NCBI RefSeq assembly: GCF_013410455.1
Contig: NZ_JACCFW010000001.1
Coordinates: forward strand, 1,566,929-1,630,928
Reading direction: 5' to 3'
DNA: 64,000 bases
From: Allobranchiibius huperziae
Lineage (GTDB): Bacteria > Actinomycetota > Actinomycetes > Actinomycetales > Dermatophilaceae
This document shows positions 24,805 to 33,412 of the stretch, in pieces; position 1 is the first letter of the stretch; every line of letters starts with the position of its first letter. Below the pieces are notes generated by a model, which saw nothing but the letters and a program-made list of their open reading frames with translations, was not told the origin of the DNA and searched no databases. The position numbers were made by a program, and so were the translations under genes.

Positions 24805-26799
24805 TTGGCCAGTAAGCGAACTCACCGCTCCCGCTACGGCCGGTACGTCGGCGGGCCGGACCCGCTCGCGCCGCCGGTCGACCTGGCCGAAGCGCTGGAC
24901 GCGATCGGCGAGGACGTCATGTCCGGCTACTCACCCGAGCACGCGATGCGGGAGTTCCTGCGCCGCGGGACCCGTGACCAGCAGGGCCTGGACGAGTTGG
25001 CCCGTCAGGTCGCGCAGAAGCGCCGCGAGATGCTCGCCAAGCACAACCTGGACGGCACCTTCCAGGAGGTGAAGGAGCTGCTCGACAAAGCGGTGCTCAC
25101 CGAACGCAAGCGGCTGGCCCGCGACCTGGACGACGACGCGCGGTTCGCCGAGATGCGCATCGAGAACCTTCCGCCCTCCACCGCCGCCGCGGTCAACGAG
25201 CTCAGCGACTACCCGTGGCGCGACCCCGAGGCGCGCGAGGACTACGAGCGGATCAAGGATCTGCTCGGCCGCGAGATGCTCGACCAACGGTTCGCCGGTA
25301 TGAAGCAGGCGCTCGAGGGCGCCACCGACGAGGACCGCGCACAGATCAGCGAGATGCTGAAGGACCTCAACGACCTGCTCACCAAGCACCGCAACGGTGA
25401 GGACACCGACGCGGCGTTCGAGCAGTTCATGGACAAGCACGGCGACCTCTTCCCCGAGCAGCCCGAGACCATCGAGGAGCTGCTGGACTCGCTGGCGCAG
25501 CGCGCCGCGGCGGCGCAGCGGATGCGCAACTCGATGACCCAGGAGCAGCGCGACGAGCTGGACGCCCTGGCCACCCAGGCTTTCGGATCGCCCGAGTTGA
25601 TGGATCAGCTCGGCGCCCTCGACGACAACCTGCGCGCCCTGCGTCCCGGCGAGGACTGGAGCGGCGGGGAGGAGTTCGGCGGTGAGCAGGGGATGGGCCT
25701 CGGCGACGGCACCGGGATGCTGCAGGACCTCGCCGACCTCGACGCACTGAGCGAGCAGTTGTCCCAGCAGTACGCCGGGGCACGGATGGACGACCTCGAC
25801 CTGGACGCGCTGCGGCGCCAGCTGGGCGATGAGGCGGCAGTGGACGCGCAACGGCTCGCGGAGCTGGAGCGACAGCTGCGCAACCGCGACTACCTGCAGT
25901 CCGACGCCCAGGGAGACCTGCGCCTGTCGCCGCGCGCCATGCGCGAGCTCGGCAAGTCGTTGCTGCGCGACGTCAGCCAGACGCTGTCCGGTCGGCAGGG
26001 GCAGCGCGACGCGCGCAAGGCGGGTACGGCGGGCGAGCCCTCCGGTGCCTCGCGCCCCTGGGAGTTCGGCGACACCGAGTCGTGGGACGTCACGCGCACG
26101 CTGACCAACGCGACGCTGCGCCGAGTGGGCGAGGACAAGGACCACCCCGGTCCTGTCATCTCCTTCGAGGACGTGGAGGTGCAGGAGACCGAGGCACGCA
26201 CCCAGGCGGCTGTCGCGCTGCTGGTCGACACGTCGTTCTCGATGGCGATGGACGGTCGCTGGCTGCCCATGAAACGTACGGCGCTCGCGCTGCACCAGCT
26301 CATCTCGACCAGGTTCCGCGGTGACCATCTGGAGCTGGTGGCCTTCGGCCGGCACGCGCAGACCATGGAGATCGCGGAGCTGACCGGGCTCGCGCCGGAG
26401 TGGGACAAGGGCACCAACCTGCACCACGCGCTGATCCTGGCCAACCAGCACTTCCGCAGGTATCCCAACGCCCAGCCGGTGCTCCTCGTGGTCACCGACG
26501 GCGAGCCGACGGCGCACCTGGAGTCCGACGGCGAGGTCTTCTTCGACTATCCGCCGCACCCGTTGACCGTGGCGTACGCCGTCCGCGAGCTGGACCAGTC
26601 GACCCGCCTCGGCGCGCAGACGACGATCTTCCGGCTCGGCGAGGACCCCGGTCTGGCGCGCTTCCTGGACCAGCTGGCCAAGCGAGCCGGCGGACGCGTG
26701 CTGGCACCGGAGCTGGAGGGCCTGGGCGCCGCGGTCGTCGACAGCTATCTGTCGGGGCGCACGTACGGCGGCAGCAGCTGGTTCGGCGCGTCCGGCTGA
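24805..26799 (+). CDS. VWA-domain protein, partner of the ChlI-like ATPase
   Basis: A 664-residue cytoplasmic protein. The first 450 residues are charged and helical, with acidic stretches and a MLQDLADLDAL region. The C-terminal von Willebrand A domain (about 465-660) has a complete metal-ion-dependent adhesion site: DTSFSM (Asp475), the threonine in KGTNLHH and TDGEP. This layout resembles ChlD/BchD and the Rv0959 group. The start is TTG at 24805, chosen because GAGGAGG lies nine bases upstream and the next residues (ASKRTHRSRYGRYVGGPDPL) match the basic N-terminus expected. It ends before a strong terminator. Confidence 0.88.
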   Translation: MASKRTHRSRYGRYVGGPDPLAPPVDLAEALDAIGEDVMSGYSPEHAMREFLRRGTRDQQGLDELARQVAQKRREMLAKHNLDGTFQEVKELLDKAVLTERKRLARDLDDDARFAEMRIENLPPSTAAAVNELSDYPWRDPEAREDYERIKDLLGREMLDQRFAGMKQALEGATDEDRAQISEMLKDLNDLLTKHRNGEDTDAAFEQFMDKHGDLFPEQPETIEELLDSLAQRAAAAQRMRNSMTQEQRDELDALATQAFGSPELMDQLGALDDNLRALRPGEDWSGGEEFGGEQGMGLGDGTGMLQDLADLDALSEQLSQQYAGARMDDLDLDALRRQLGDEAAVDAQRLAELERQLRNRDYLQSDAQGDLRLSPRAMRELGKSLLRDVSQTLSGRQGQRDARKAGTAGEPSGASRPWEFGDTESWDVTRTLTNATLRRVGEDKDHPGPVISFEDVEVQETEARTQAAVALLVDTSFSMAMDGRWLPMKRTALALHQLISTRFRGDHLELVAFGRHAQTMEIAELTGLAPEWDKGTNLHHALILANQHFRRYPNAQPVLLVVTDGEPTAHLESDGEVFFDYPPHPLTVAYAVRELDQSTRLGAQTTIFRLGEDPGLARFLDQLAKRAGGRVLAPELEGLGAAVVDSYLSGRTYGGSSWFGASG

Positions 26800-26818
26800 C
26801 GTAGGCCGAACATGTGGG

Positions 26819-26850
26819 GTCGTCGCGCGCTCGATGGAGCGCGCAACGAC
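26819..26850 (+). terminator. Terminator after the VWA gene
   Basis: GTCGT and GCGCGCTC (26819-26832) pair with GAGCGCGC and ACGAC (26837-26850) around loop GATG, with one internal mismatch. It lies between the VWA gene and the pdxT promoter. Confidence 0.7.
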
Positions 26851-26879
26851 TCCCAACGTCCCGCGCAACCGGCGCTCCG

Positions 26880-26885
26880 TACGAT
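26880..26885 (+). promoter_or_regulatory. -10 hexamer of pdxT (leaderless promoter)
   Basis: TACGAT stands six bases before the GTG at 26892. There is no Shine-Dalgarno, so the transcript is probably leaderless. Confidence 0.5.
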
Positions 26886-26891
26886 CGGCGC

Positions 26892-27515
26892 GTGACGAAA
26901 CCGCGCATCGGAGTGCTCGCCGTACAAGGGGACGTGCGCGAGCACCTGCGGGCGCTCGCCAGCGCCGACGTCGAGGCGGTCCCGGTACGCCGCCCCCAGG
27001 AGGTCGCGCGCATCGACGGCCTGGTGCTGCCCGGCGGGGAGTCGACCACCATCGACAAGCTGCTGCGCATCTTCGAGCTGCAGGAGCCGATCCGCGCGCG
27101 CATCGCAGCGGGCATGCCGGTCTACGGATCCTGCGCCGGGATGATCCTGCTCGCCGACGAGGTGCTGGACGGCCAGCCGGGGCAGCAGACGCTGGGCGGG
27201 ATGGACATCACGGTCCGGCGCAACGCGTTCGGGCGGCAGATGGACTCCTTCGAGACCGACCTGGTGATGCCGTCGCTCGCGGACGGTGCACACACCCCGG
27301 TGCACGCGGTCTTCATCCGCGCGCCCTGGGTCGAGCGTGCCGGCGACGGGGTGCAGGTGCTCGCCACGGTGCCGACCGGGCCGGCGCAGGGTCGCGTCGT
27401 GGCATGCCGTGAGGGGGCGCTGCTCGCGACGTCCTTCCACCCCGAGGTCACCGACGATTATCGGGTGCACCACTACTTCGCCGCCATGGTGCGCGACGCC
27501 GTTCGCGTGTCGTGA
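26892..27515 (+). CDS. pdxT: Pyridoxal 5'-phosphate synthase glutaminase subunit
   Basis: Hydrolyses glutamine and channels ammonia to PdxS, which builds pyridoxal phosphate from ribose-5-phosphate and glyceraldehyde-3-phosphate. The 207-residue class I glutamine amidotransferase begins [18 protein letters not shown], has the LPGGEST motif, the nucleophile cysteine in [10 protein letters not shown], and the His-Glu pair in SFHPEVTDD. The GTG follows a TACGAT box. The pdxS gene, often adjacent, is not in the window; instead the next gene is yebC, which is also the neighbour in Mycobacterium. Confidence 0.95.
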   Translation: MTKPRIGVLAVQGDVREHLRALASADVEAVPVRRPQEVARIDGLVLPGGESTTIDKLLRIFELQEPIRARIAAGMPVYGSCAGMILLADEVLDGQPGQQTLGGMDITVRRNAFGRQMDSFETDLVMPSLADGAHTPVHAVFIRAPWVERAGDGVQVLATVPTGPAQGRVVACREGALLATSFHPEVTDDYRVHHYFAAMVRDAVRVS

Positions 27516-27626
27516 GGGGTGCGGCGTACGCCGTCGCGATCCGGGCCTCCGCGCGAATCGTTACGATGACGGGCGGATCAGCCGTCCACGACGGCCTCAC
27601 AGCACCGAGCACGAAGCAGGGAGAAC

Positions 27627-28382
27627 ATGAGCGGGCACTCCAAGTGGGCCACCACCAAGCACAAGAAGGCGGTGGTCGATGCCAAGCGCGCCAAGCTGTT
27701 CGCGAAGCTGATCAAGAACATCGAGGTGGCGGCGCGTTCCGGCGGCGGCGACGTGGTGGGCAACCCCACGCTGTACGACGCGGTGCAGAAGGCCAAGAAG
27801 TCCTCGGTCCCGAACGACAACATCGACCGCGCGGTCAAGCGCGGGTCGGGTGCGGAGGCCGGTGCCGCGGAGTATCTGGCGCTGACGTACGAGGGCTACG
27901 CGCCCGGCGGCGTGGCGCTGCTCATCGAGTGCCTCACCGACAACAAGAACCGTGCGGTGGCCGAGGTGCGCACGGCCCTGCAGCGCAACGGCGGCACGAT
28001 GGCCGAGAGCGGTTCGGTCGCCTTCCAGTTCCACCGCAAGGGCCTGGTGACGGTGCCCAAGGCGGACAAGACGGAGGAGGACATCCTCGAGGTCGTGATG
28101 GACGCCGGCGCCGAGGAGATCAACGACCTGGGTGAGTCCTTCGAGATCGTCTCCGAGGCCCATGACTTCGTCGCCGTGCGCGAGGCCGTGCAGGCCGCGG
28201 GCATCGACTACGACTCGGCCGAGTCGTCGTGGCTGCCCACGGTCGAGGTGCCGCTGGACGCCGACGGCGCCCGCAAGATGTTCCGCATCATCGACGCGCT
28301 CGAGGACAGCGACGACGTACAGAACGTCTACGCCAACGGCGAGGTGTCCGACGAGGTCCTGGCCGAGCTCGACGAGGAGTAG
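27627..28382 (+). CDS. YebC/PmpR-family regulator (translation/transcription factor)
   Basis: A 251-residue member of the YebC family, starting [25 protein letters not shown], the family signature. The following [19 protein letters not shown] and [13 protein letters not shown] segments and the acidic C-terminal domain are standard. YebC proteins have been described as DNA-binding regulators and, for YebC2-type members, as factors that help ribosomes at proline runs; which applies here is not clear. It precedes ruvC, as in very many bacteria. A TACGAT -10 lies at 27562-27567 and GCAGGGAG precedes the ATG. Confidence 0.95.
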   Translation: MSGHSKWATTKHKKAVVDAKRAKLFAKLIKNIEVAARSGGGDVVGNPTLYDAVQKAKKSSVPNDNIDRAVKRGSGAEAGAAEYLALTYEGYAPGGVALLIECLTDNKNRAVAEVRTALQRNGGTMAESGSVAFQFHRKGLVTVPKADKTEEDILEVVMDAGAEEINDLGESFEIVSEAHDFVAVREAVQAAGIDYDSAESSWLPTVEVPLDADGARKMFRIIDALEDSDDVQNVYANGEVSDEVLAELDEE

Positions 28383-28426
28383 GCGACTCGCCGGGTCGCC
28401 TGCCCGCGGCCGATCGTCGCACCGGG

Positions 28427-28466
28427 TAGCGTCGCCGTGTGCCGAACAGGTGTTCGGCACACGGCG
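28427..28466 (+). promoter_or_regulatory. ruvCAB promoter with LexA box inside a 34-bp palindrome
   Basis: TAGCGT (28427-28432) is a good -10. Starting at the next base, 28433-28466 is a perfect palindrome with 16-base arms and a two-base centre. Its middle, CGAACAGGTGTTCG (28443-28456), matches the actinobacterial LexA (SOS) box GAACnnnnGTTC. Transcription would begin inside it. LexA bound there would block the promoter; in RNA the same bases could form a 16-base-pair hairpin before the ruvC ribosome site (AGGAGG). Confidence 0.75.
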
Positions 28467-28488
28467 ATTCAATCTGCAGGAGGCTTGC

Positions 28489-29049
28489 GTGCGTGTCCTC
28501 GGCGTCGACCCCGGACTGACCCGGTGCGGCCTGGGCGTGGTGGAGGGCGGCATCGGCGAACCGGTCCGGATGATCGCCGTCGGTGTCGTGCGTACGCCGC
28601 CCGGTGACGACCCCGCCGAGCGGCTGCTCACCCTGCAGACCGAGATCGATGAGTGGCTGCAGCGCTACGCGCCGGACGCCGTCGCCGTCGAACGCGTCTT
28701 CGCCAAGGCCAACATCAAGGGGATCATGGGCACCGCGCAGGCCTCCGCCGTCCCGATGCTCGCTGCGGCCCGTCTGGGGCTGCCGCTCGCGATGCACACC
28801 CCGTCCGAGGTCAAGGCCGCGGTCACCGGCAACGGCCGCGCCGACAAGGCGCAGGTAACGGCCATGGTGACCCGCATCCTCAAGCTGAAGGTCGCCCCCA
28901 CGCCCGCCGATGCGGCCGACGCCCTGGCGCTGGCGATCTGCCACGTATGGCGCGGCGGCGCACAAGATCGGATCGCCCAGGCTCTCGCTCGACAGAAGGC
29001 GGCGTACGCAGCCCAGGCAGCAGCACAGTCACAGCGGGTGGCCCGGTGA
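28489..29049 (+). CDS. ruvC: Holliday junction resolvase RuvC
   Basis: The endonuclease that cuts Holliday junctions in recombination repair, working with RuvAB. The 186-residue RNase H-like fold has its four catalytic acids in the expected places: Asp in [11 protein letters not shown] (residue 7), Glu in AVERVF, and two Asp in [13 protein letters not shown]. The GTG at 28489 is fixed by GCAGGAGG five bases upstream. The SOS box in the promoter shows DNA-damage control. The TGA overlaps the ruvA GTG. Confidence 0.96.
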   Translation: MRVLGVDPGLTRCGLGVVEGGIGEPVRMIAVGVVRTPPGDDPAERLLTLQTEIDEWLQRYAPDAVAVERVFAKANIKGIMGTAQASAVPMLAAARLGLPLAMHTPSEVKAAVTGNGRADKAQVTAMVTRILKLKVAPTPADAADALALAICHVWRGGAQDRIAQALARQKAAYAAQAAAQSQRVAR

Positions 29050-29660
29050 TCGCAAGTCTGCGGGGCTCGGTGCTCGCGACCGGCCTCGGCACCCTCGTGG
29101 TCGAGGTCGGCGGTGTCGGACTGTCGGTGCTCACGACCCCGTCCACCGCGGCGTCGGTGCGCGTCGGCGAGACAGCCACCCTGGCGACCACGCTCGTCGT
29201 GCGCGAGGACTCGCTCACCCTCTTCGGCTTCGCCACCACCAGCGAGCGGGACCTCTTCGAGCTGGTGCAGACCGTCAGCGGCGTCGGTCCGCGGCTCGCG
29301 CTGGCGATGCTGGCCATCCACGCCCCGGAGGTGCTGCGCGCCGCGATCGCCGGCGGCGACCTCGCGACACTCGTGAAGGTGCCGGGCATCGGCAAGAAGG
29401 GCGCCGAACGGATCGTCCTGGAGCTGAAGGACAAGGTCGGCCCGGTGTCGGCCGCCGGTCTCGAGGACGCGGCGCAGCAGGCGTCCAGCATCGTCGACGG
29501 CGAGCACGGCCAGGTGATTGAGGCGCTCGTCGGCCTGGGCTGGTCGACCAAGCAGGCCCAGGACGCCGTCGAGCGGGTCGTCGATGCGGCCCCCGGTGAC
29601 GGCCACGTGAGCGACGTGTCGGGTCTGCTGCGCGCAGCGCTGCGGGAGCTCGGCCGGTGA
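29046..29660 (+). CDS. ruvA: Holliday junction branch-migration protein RuvA
   Basis: The junction-binding tetramer that loads RuvB. The 204-residue product has the N-terminal OB fold ([24 protein letters not shown]), two helix-hairpin-helix motifs ([13 protein letters not shown] and [18 protein letters not shown]) and the C-terminal three-helix domain ([18 protein letters not shown]) that contacts RuvB. The GTG start overlaps the ruvC stop (GTGA), and its own stop overlaps the ruvB GTG in the same manner. Confidence 0.96.
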   Translation: MIASLRGSVLATGLGTLVVEVGGVGLSVLTTPSTAASVRVGETATLATTLVVREDSLTLFGFATTSERDLFELVQTVSGVGPRLALAMLAIHAPEVLRAAIAGGDLATLVKVPGIGKKGAERIVLELKDKVGPVSAAGLEDAAQQASSIVDGEHGQVIEALVGLGWSTKQAQDAVERVVDAAPGDGHVSDVSGLLRAALRELGR

Positions 29661-30781
29661 GCGAGAGCGACGACCCGTCGTACGACGACGAGTCGTACGA
29701 CGCGACGGCGCGGATCGTGGATCCGGGGGGTCACCCGGCCGACGAGGACCGCCGCTTCGAGGCGGCCCTGCGGCCGCGCAGGCTCGCCGATTTCCCCGGC
29801 CAGCCGCGGGTCCGCGATCAGTTGGGTCTGCTGCTGGAGGCGGCGCGACGCCGCGGCGCACCTCCGGACCATGTGCTGCTGTCCGGCCCGCCCGGCCTGG
29901 GCAAGACCTCGCTGGCGATGATCATCGCCGCCGAGCTGGAGCAGCCGATCCGCATCACCAGCGGGCCCGCCATCCAGCACGCGGGCGACCTGGCCGCCGT
30001 GCTCTCCTCGCTCGCCGAGGGCGAGGTGCTCTTCCTCGACGAGATCCACCGGATGGCGCGCCCGGCCGAGGAGATGCTCTACCTGGCGATGGAGGACTTC
30101 CGGGTCGACATCATCGTCGGCAAGGGCCCGGGCGCCACGGCCATCCCGCTGGAGCTGCCGGCGTTCACCGTGGTCGGCGCGACGACGAGAGCGGGCCTGC
30201 TGCCCGCGCCGCTGCGCGACCGTTTCGGCTTCACCGGCCACCTCGACTTCTACGCGACGGCCGACCTCGCGCAGATCCTCACCCGCAACGCCACGCTGCT
30301 CGGTGTCGAGAGCACCCCGCAGGGGATCGACGAGATGGCGGGACGGTCCCGTGGCACCCCACGGATCGCCAACCGGCTGCTACGACGCGTCCGTGACTAC
30401 GCGCAGGTGCAGGGCAACGGCATCGTCGATCTGAGTGCCGCCCGCGCCGCCCTGCGGCTCTTCGATGTCGACGACCGCGGCCTGGACCGACTCGACCGGG
30501 CGGTGCTCGACGCCCTCTGCCGACGCTTCGGCGGCGGGCCGGTGGGATTGTCGACCCTGGCCGTCGCGGTGGGGGAGGAGGCCGACACGGTCGAGACCGT
30601 CGCCGAGCCCTATCTGGTGCGGGAGGGATACCTGGTGCGCACGCCGCGTGGCCGCGCCGCGTCGCCGATGGCGTGGGCGCACCTGGGCCTGACACCGCCG
30701 ACGCCGAGCGCTGCGGGCACCCAACTCGGCTTCGGCGACATCGAGGGCCGCTTCGGTGACAGCAGGTCCGACACGGATTGA
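29657..30781 (+). CDS. ruvB: Holliday junction helicase RuvB
   Basis: The AAA+ motor of branch migration, 374 residues. An acidic leader of about 35 residues precedes [18 protein letters not shown]. Walker A is GPPGLGKTS, Walker B is LFLDEIHRM, sensor I is [11 protein letters not shown] and the arginine finger is in PLRDRFGFT. The C-terminal winged helix contains [19 protein letters not shown] and the final GFGDIEGRF. It ends the ruvCAB operon; 116 bases separate it from yajC, which has its own promoter. Confidence 0.97.
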   Translation: MSESDDPSYDDESYDATARIVDPGGHPADEDRRFEAALRPRRLADFPGQPRVRDQLGLLLEAARRRGAPPDHVLLSGPPGLGKTSLAMIIAAELEQPIRITSGPAIQHAGDLAAVLSSLAEGEVLFLDEIHRMARPAEEMLYLAMEDFRVDIIVGKGPGATAIPLELPAFTVVGATTRAGLLPAPLRDRFGFTGHLDFYATADLAQILTRNATLLGVESTPQGIDEMAGRSRGTPRIANRLLRRVRDYAQVQGNGIVDLSAARAALRLFDVDDRGLDRLDRAVLDALCRRFGGGPVGLSTLAVAVGEEADTVETVAEPYLVREGYLVRTPRGRAASPMAWAHLGLTPPTPSAAGTQLGFGDIEGRFGDSRSDTD

Positions 30782-30796
30782 CGGCGTGGCCTGCGG

Positions 30797-30825
30797 TTGG
30801 GGAAGCCCCCAAGCTGACCTAGACT
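30797..30825 (+). promoter_or_regulatory. Promoter of yajC-secD-secF
   Basis: TTGGGG (30797-30802) and TAGACT (30820-30825) are 17 bases apart, a plausible -35/-10 pair, 72 bases before the yajC ATG. Confidence 0.5.
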
Positions 30826-30897
30826 CTGCCGCTGGCAATCCAACGACGGGCCGGCGTGGCTCCGTCGCACCGTGAGACCCGAAGGACGTTCCGTTCC

Positions 30898-31395
30898 ATG
30901 CCCGCTCTTGCAGCAGCCAGTTCCGGTAACTCCGGGTCGAGCAATGGCACGTTCATCCTCATCGGGGTGGTCATCCTCCTCGGTGTCCTGCTCTTCGTGT
31001 CCAACCGGCGCAAGCGCCGGCAGGCACAGCAACAGCAGGAGAGCCTGAAGATCGGCACCCCCGTGAGCACCACCTCCGGCCTGCTCGGCACGCTGTCCGC
31101 GCTGGACGAGCGCACCGCGACCGTCGAGGTGAGCCCCGGCGTGCACCTGCAGTTCGTACGCCGAGCGGTCGTGCCGCGCTCCGCGCTGCTGCCCGACGCC
31201 CCCGCAACCGACGCTGCTGCAGCCGATGCAGCCGATGCAGCCGACGCCGACTCGACCTTCGAGACGGGAGTCTCGAAGGGTGCCGGGGAACCCGCCGCAG
31301 CGGACCAGGCGTTGCCTACGAAGGACGATCGCCCGACGGGTGCATCACCCGACCGATCGCCCGATGACCACAACGACACCCGCGCGGAGGCCTGA
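30898..31395 (+). CDS. yajC: Preprotein translocase accessory subunit YajC
   Basis: A 165-residue single-span membrane protein that associates with SecD and SecF at the SecYEG translocon. The helix is at residues about 20-38 (FILIGVVILLGVLLFV), followed by the basic RRKRRQAQQ and the YajC cytosolic domain (LKIGTPVSTTSGLLGTL and so on). The C-terminal 60 residues are an acidic, alanine-rich low-complexity tail, longer than in most YajC. The ATG at 30898 is supported by GAAGGA nine bases upstream. Confidence 0.93.
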   Translation: MPALAAASSGNSGSSNGTFILIGVVILLGVLLFVSNRRKRRQAQQQQESLKIGTPVSTTSGLLGTLSALDERTATVEVSPGVHLQFVRRAVVPRSALLPDAPATDAAAADAADAADADSTFETGVSKGAGEPAAADQALPTKDDRPTGASPDRSPDDHNDTRAEA

Positions 31396-31401
31396 GCACC
31401 G

Positions 31402-33411
31402 GTGGCAACACGCACACGACGTACGACGCCGGGCGGACGACCCGTCCGTACTCTCGTCCTCCTCGCCGCCTTGGTGATCGCGCTCTTCGCGGCGATCGGC
31501 GCGAGTGCGGCATTGGGCAACCCCGCCGGGCAATGGAGCCCGAAGCTCGGACTGGACCTCGAGGGCGGGCGCCAGATCGTCCTGCAGCCCTCGGTCGGAA
31601 AGGGCCAGACCGTCACCACCGGCCAGGTCGACCAGGCCGTCGACATCATCCGCGAGCGGGTCAACGGCAACGGCGTCTCCGAGGCCCAGGTCAGCAGGCT
31701 GGGCGCGAAGAACATCCAGGTCTCGCTGCCGGGCAACCCCAGCCAGGAGACCCTGAATTCGCTGGCGCAGTCCTCGCAGCTGTTCTTCCGCGCGGTCATC
31801 AACAGCACCCAGGACACCCCGCCGACCTTCACGTTGCCCACGCCGTACACCGCCCCGACCACCAAGGGCTCCACGACGCCGAAGTCGTCGACCAGCCCCT
31901 CGGGCACGGCGACGCCGTCCGGCACGAGCTCGAGCAGCTCCAGCAGCTCTACGGCCAATGACGTTCTGCCGCAGGCGTTCCGGGCGGCAACGACCACCCC
32001 GACCCCGAGCACGTCCTCCACTCCGGCCGCATCGAGCACGTCGCCGAGCGCGACCGCCAGTAGCACCCCGCAGGCCAGTGCCTCGTCGACCACCCCCGCG
32101 CGCAACCTGCCGACGCCGTACGACTCGAGTGGCAACGTCACGACGAACGGTCTGGGCGCCAGCGACACCGGGTGGGAGAGCCGGACCGTCAGCAACGACT
32201 GGATCACCTCCGGACTGGCCACCAAGGGTGAGACCTACAGCCAGTTGCTGACCGCGTACTCCTGCTCCAACAACGACAGCCGGCTCGGCCCGACCGCCGC
32301 GCAGTGGCAGCAGGTCGCCCGGCAGATCCCGGCCTCCCAGCCGACCGTCGGGTGCGACACCGGAAGGGCCATCTCCGGTGCTCAGGCCCCGGCGACGAAG
32401 TACCTGATGGGCCCCTCGGAGGTGACCGGCAGCCAGATCACCGACGCGAGCTTCGGCCAGGCCACCACCCAGCAGGGGGTGACCACCGGCCAGTACGAGG
32501 TCAACTTGACGTTCAACAGCAAGGGCTCCTCGGAGTTCGCGAAGGTGACCGGGCGGTTGAACGGTCTGCAGGCGCCGCGCAACCAGTTCGGAATCGTGGT
32601 CGACGGCCTGGTCATCTCCGCGCCGTCGAACACCAACGGCGCCATCACCGGCGGCAAGGCGCAGATCACCGGCAACTTCACCGAGAACAGTGCCAAGACC
32701 CTGGCCAACCAGCTGAAGTTCGGTGCGTTGCCGTTCTCCTTCAACGAGCTGACCTCCAGTCAGGTCAGCCCGCAGCTCGGCTCCCAGCAGCTGCGTGACG
32801 GCATCATCGCCGGCATCATCGGCCTGATCCTGGTGGTGCTCTACTCCCTGGCGCAGTACCGGCTGCTCGGCCTGGTCACCATCGCCTCGCTGGTCACCTC
32901 CGCAGTGATCACGTACGGCGCGGTCACGCTGCTCGGTTACACCTCCAACCTGCGCCTCACCATGGCCGGGGTGACCGGTCTGATCGTCGCGATCGGTATC
33001 ACGGCCGACAGCTTCATCGTCTACTTCGAACGCGTGCGTGACGAAGTCAGATCAGGAAGGCCGCTGCGCGCGGCCGTGCAGACCGGCTGGTCCCGCGCCC
33101 GTCGTACCGTCCTGGTCTCCGACGCGGTCAACTTCCTGGCCGCCGCCGTGCTCTACATCCTCTCCGAGGACAACGTGAAGGCCTTCGCCTTCACGTTGGG
33201 CCTCACCACCCTCATCGACATCCTGGTGGTCTTCCTGTTCACCCACCCCGTGCTCACGCTGCTGTCGCGTACGTCGTTCTTCGGCAACGGGCACAAGTGG
33301 TCCGGTTTCGACCCGGAGCGGCTGGGTGCGCGCGGCGTGACGTACGCCGGTCGCGGACGGGTCACGATCGCCGAGCGCAAGGCCGCAGCCGCGGCTGGAA
33401 AGCAGGCCTGA
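31402..33411 (+). CDS. secD: Protein translocase subunit SecD with Ser/Thr-rich insert
   Basis: A proton-motive-force-driven accessory subunit of Sec export, 669 residues. An N-terminal helix is followed by the P1 base (LGLDLEGGRQIVLQP near residue 50). Residues about 145-235 are a serine/threonine/proline/alanine-rich insert, extracytoplasmic by topology. The P1 head follows, with two cysteines (SCSNN, VGCDTG) that could form a disulphide. The C-terminal five-helix SecD domain includes TMAGVTGLIVAIGITADSFI and the ERVRDEVRSG loop. Start is GTG 31402, 6 bases after yajC. Confidence 0.95.
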   Translation: MATRTRRTTPGGRPVRTLVLLAALVIALFAAIGASAALGNPAGQWSPKLGLDLEGGRQIVLQPSVGKGQTVTTGQVDQAVDIIRERVNGNGVSEAQVSRLGAKNIQVSLPGNPSQETLNSLAQSSQLFFRAVINSTQDTPPTFTLPTPYTAPTTKGSTTPKSSTSPSGTATPSGTSSSSSSSSTANDVLPQAFRAATTTPTPSTSSTPAASSTSPSATASSTPQASASSTTPARNLPTPYDSSGNVTTNGLGASDTGWESRTVSNDWITSGLATKGETYSQLLTAYSCSNNDSRLGPTAAQWQQVARQIPASQPTVGCDTGRAISGAQAPATKYLMGPSEVTGSQITDASFGQATTQQGVTTGQYEVNLTFNSKGSSEFAKVTGRLNGLQAPRNQFGIVVDGLVISAPSNTNGAITGGKAQITGNFTENSAKTLANQLKFGALPFSFNELTSSQVSPQLGSQQLRDGIIAGIIGLILVVLYSLAQYRLLGLVTIASLVTSAVITYGAVTLLGYTSNLRLTMAGVTGLIVAIGITADSFIVYFERVRDEVRSGRPLRAAVQTGWSRARRTVLVSDAVNFLAAAVLYILSEDNVKAFAFTLGLTTLIDILVVFLFTHPVLTLLSRTSFFGNGHKWSGFDPERLGARGVTYAGRGRVTIAERKAAAAAGKQA

Positions 33412-33412
33412 T

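Noticed and set aside
31202-31254. Short GCAGCCGAT-type repeats in yajC.
   Set aside because: They encode the Ala/Asp-rich tail of YajC and are ordinary low-complexity coding repeats.
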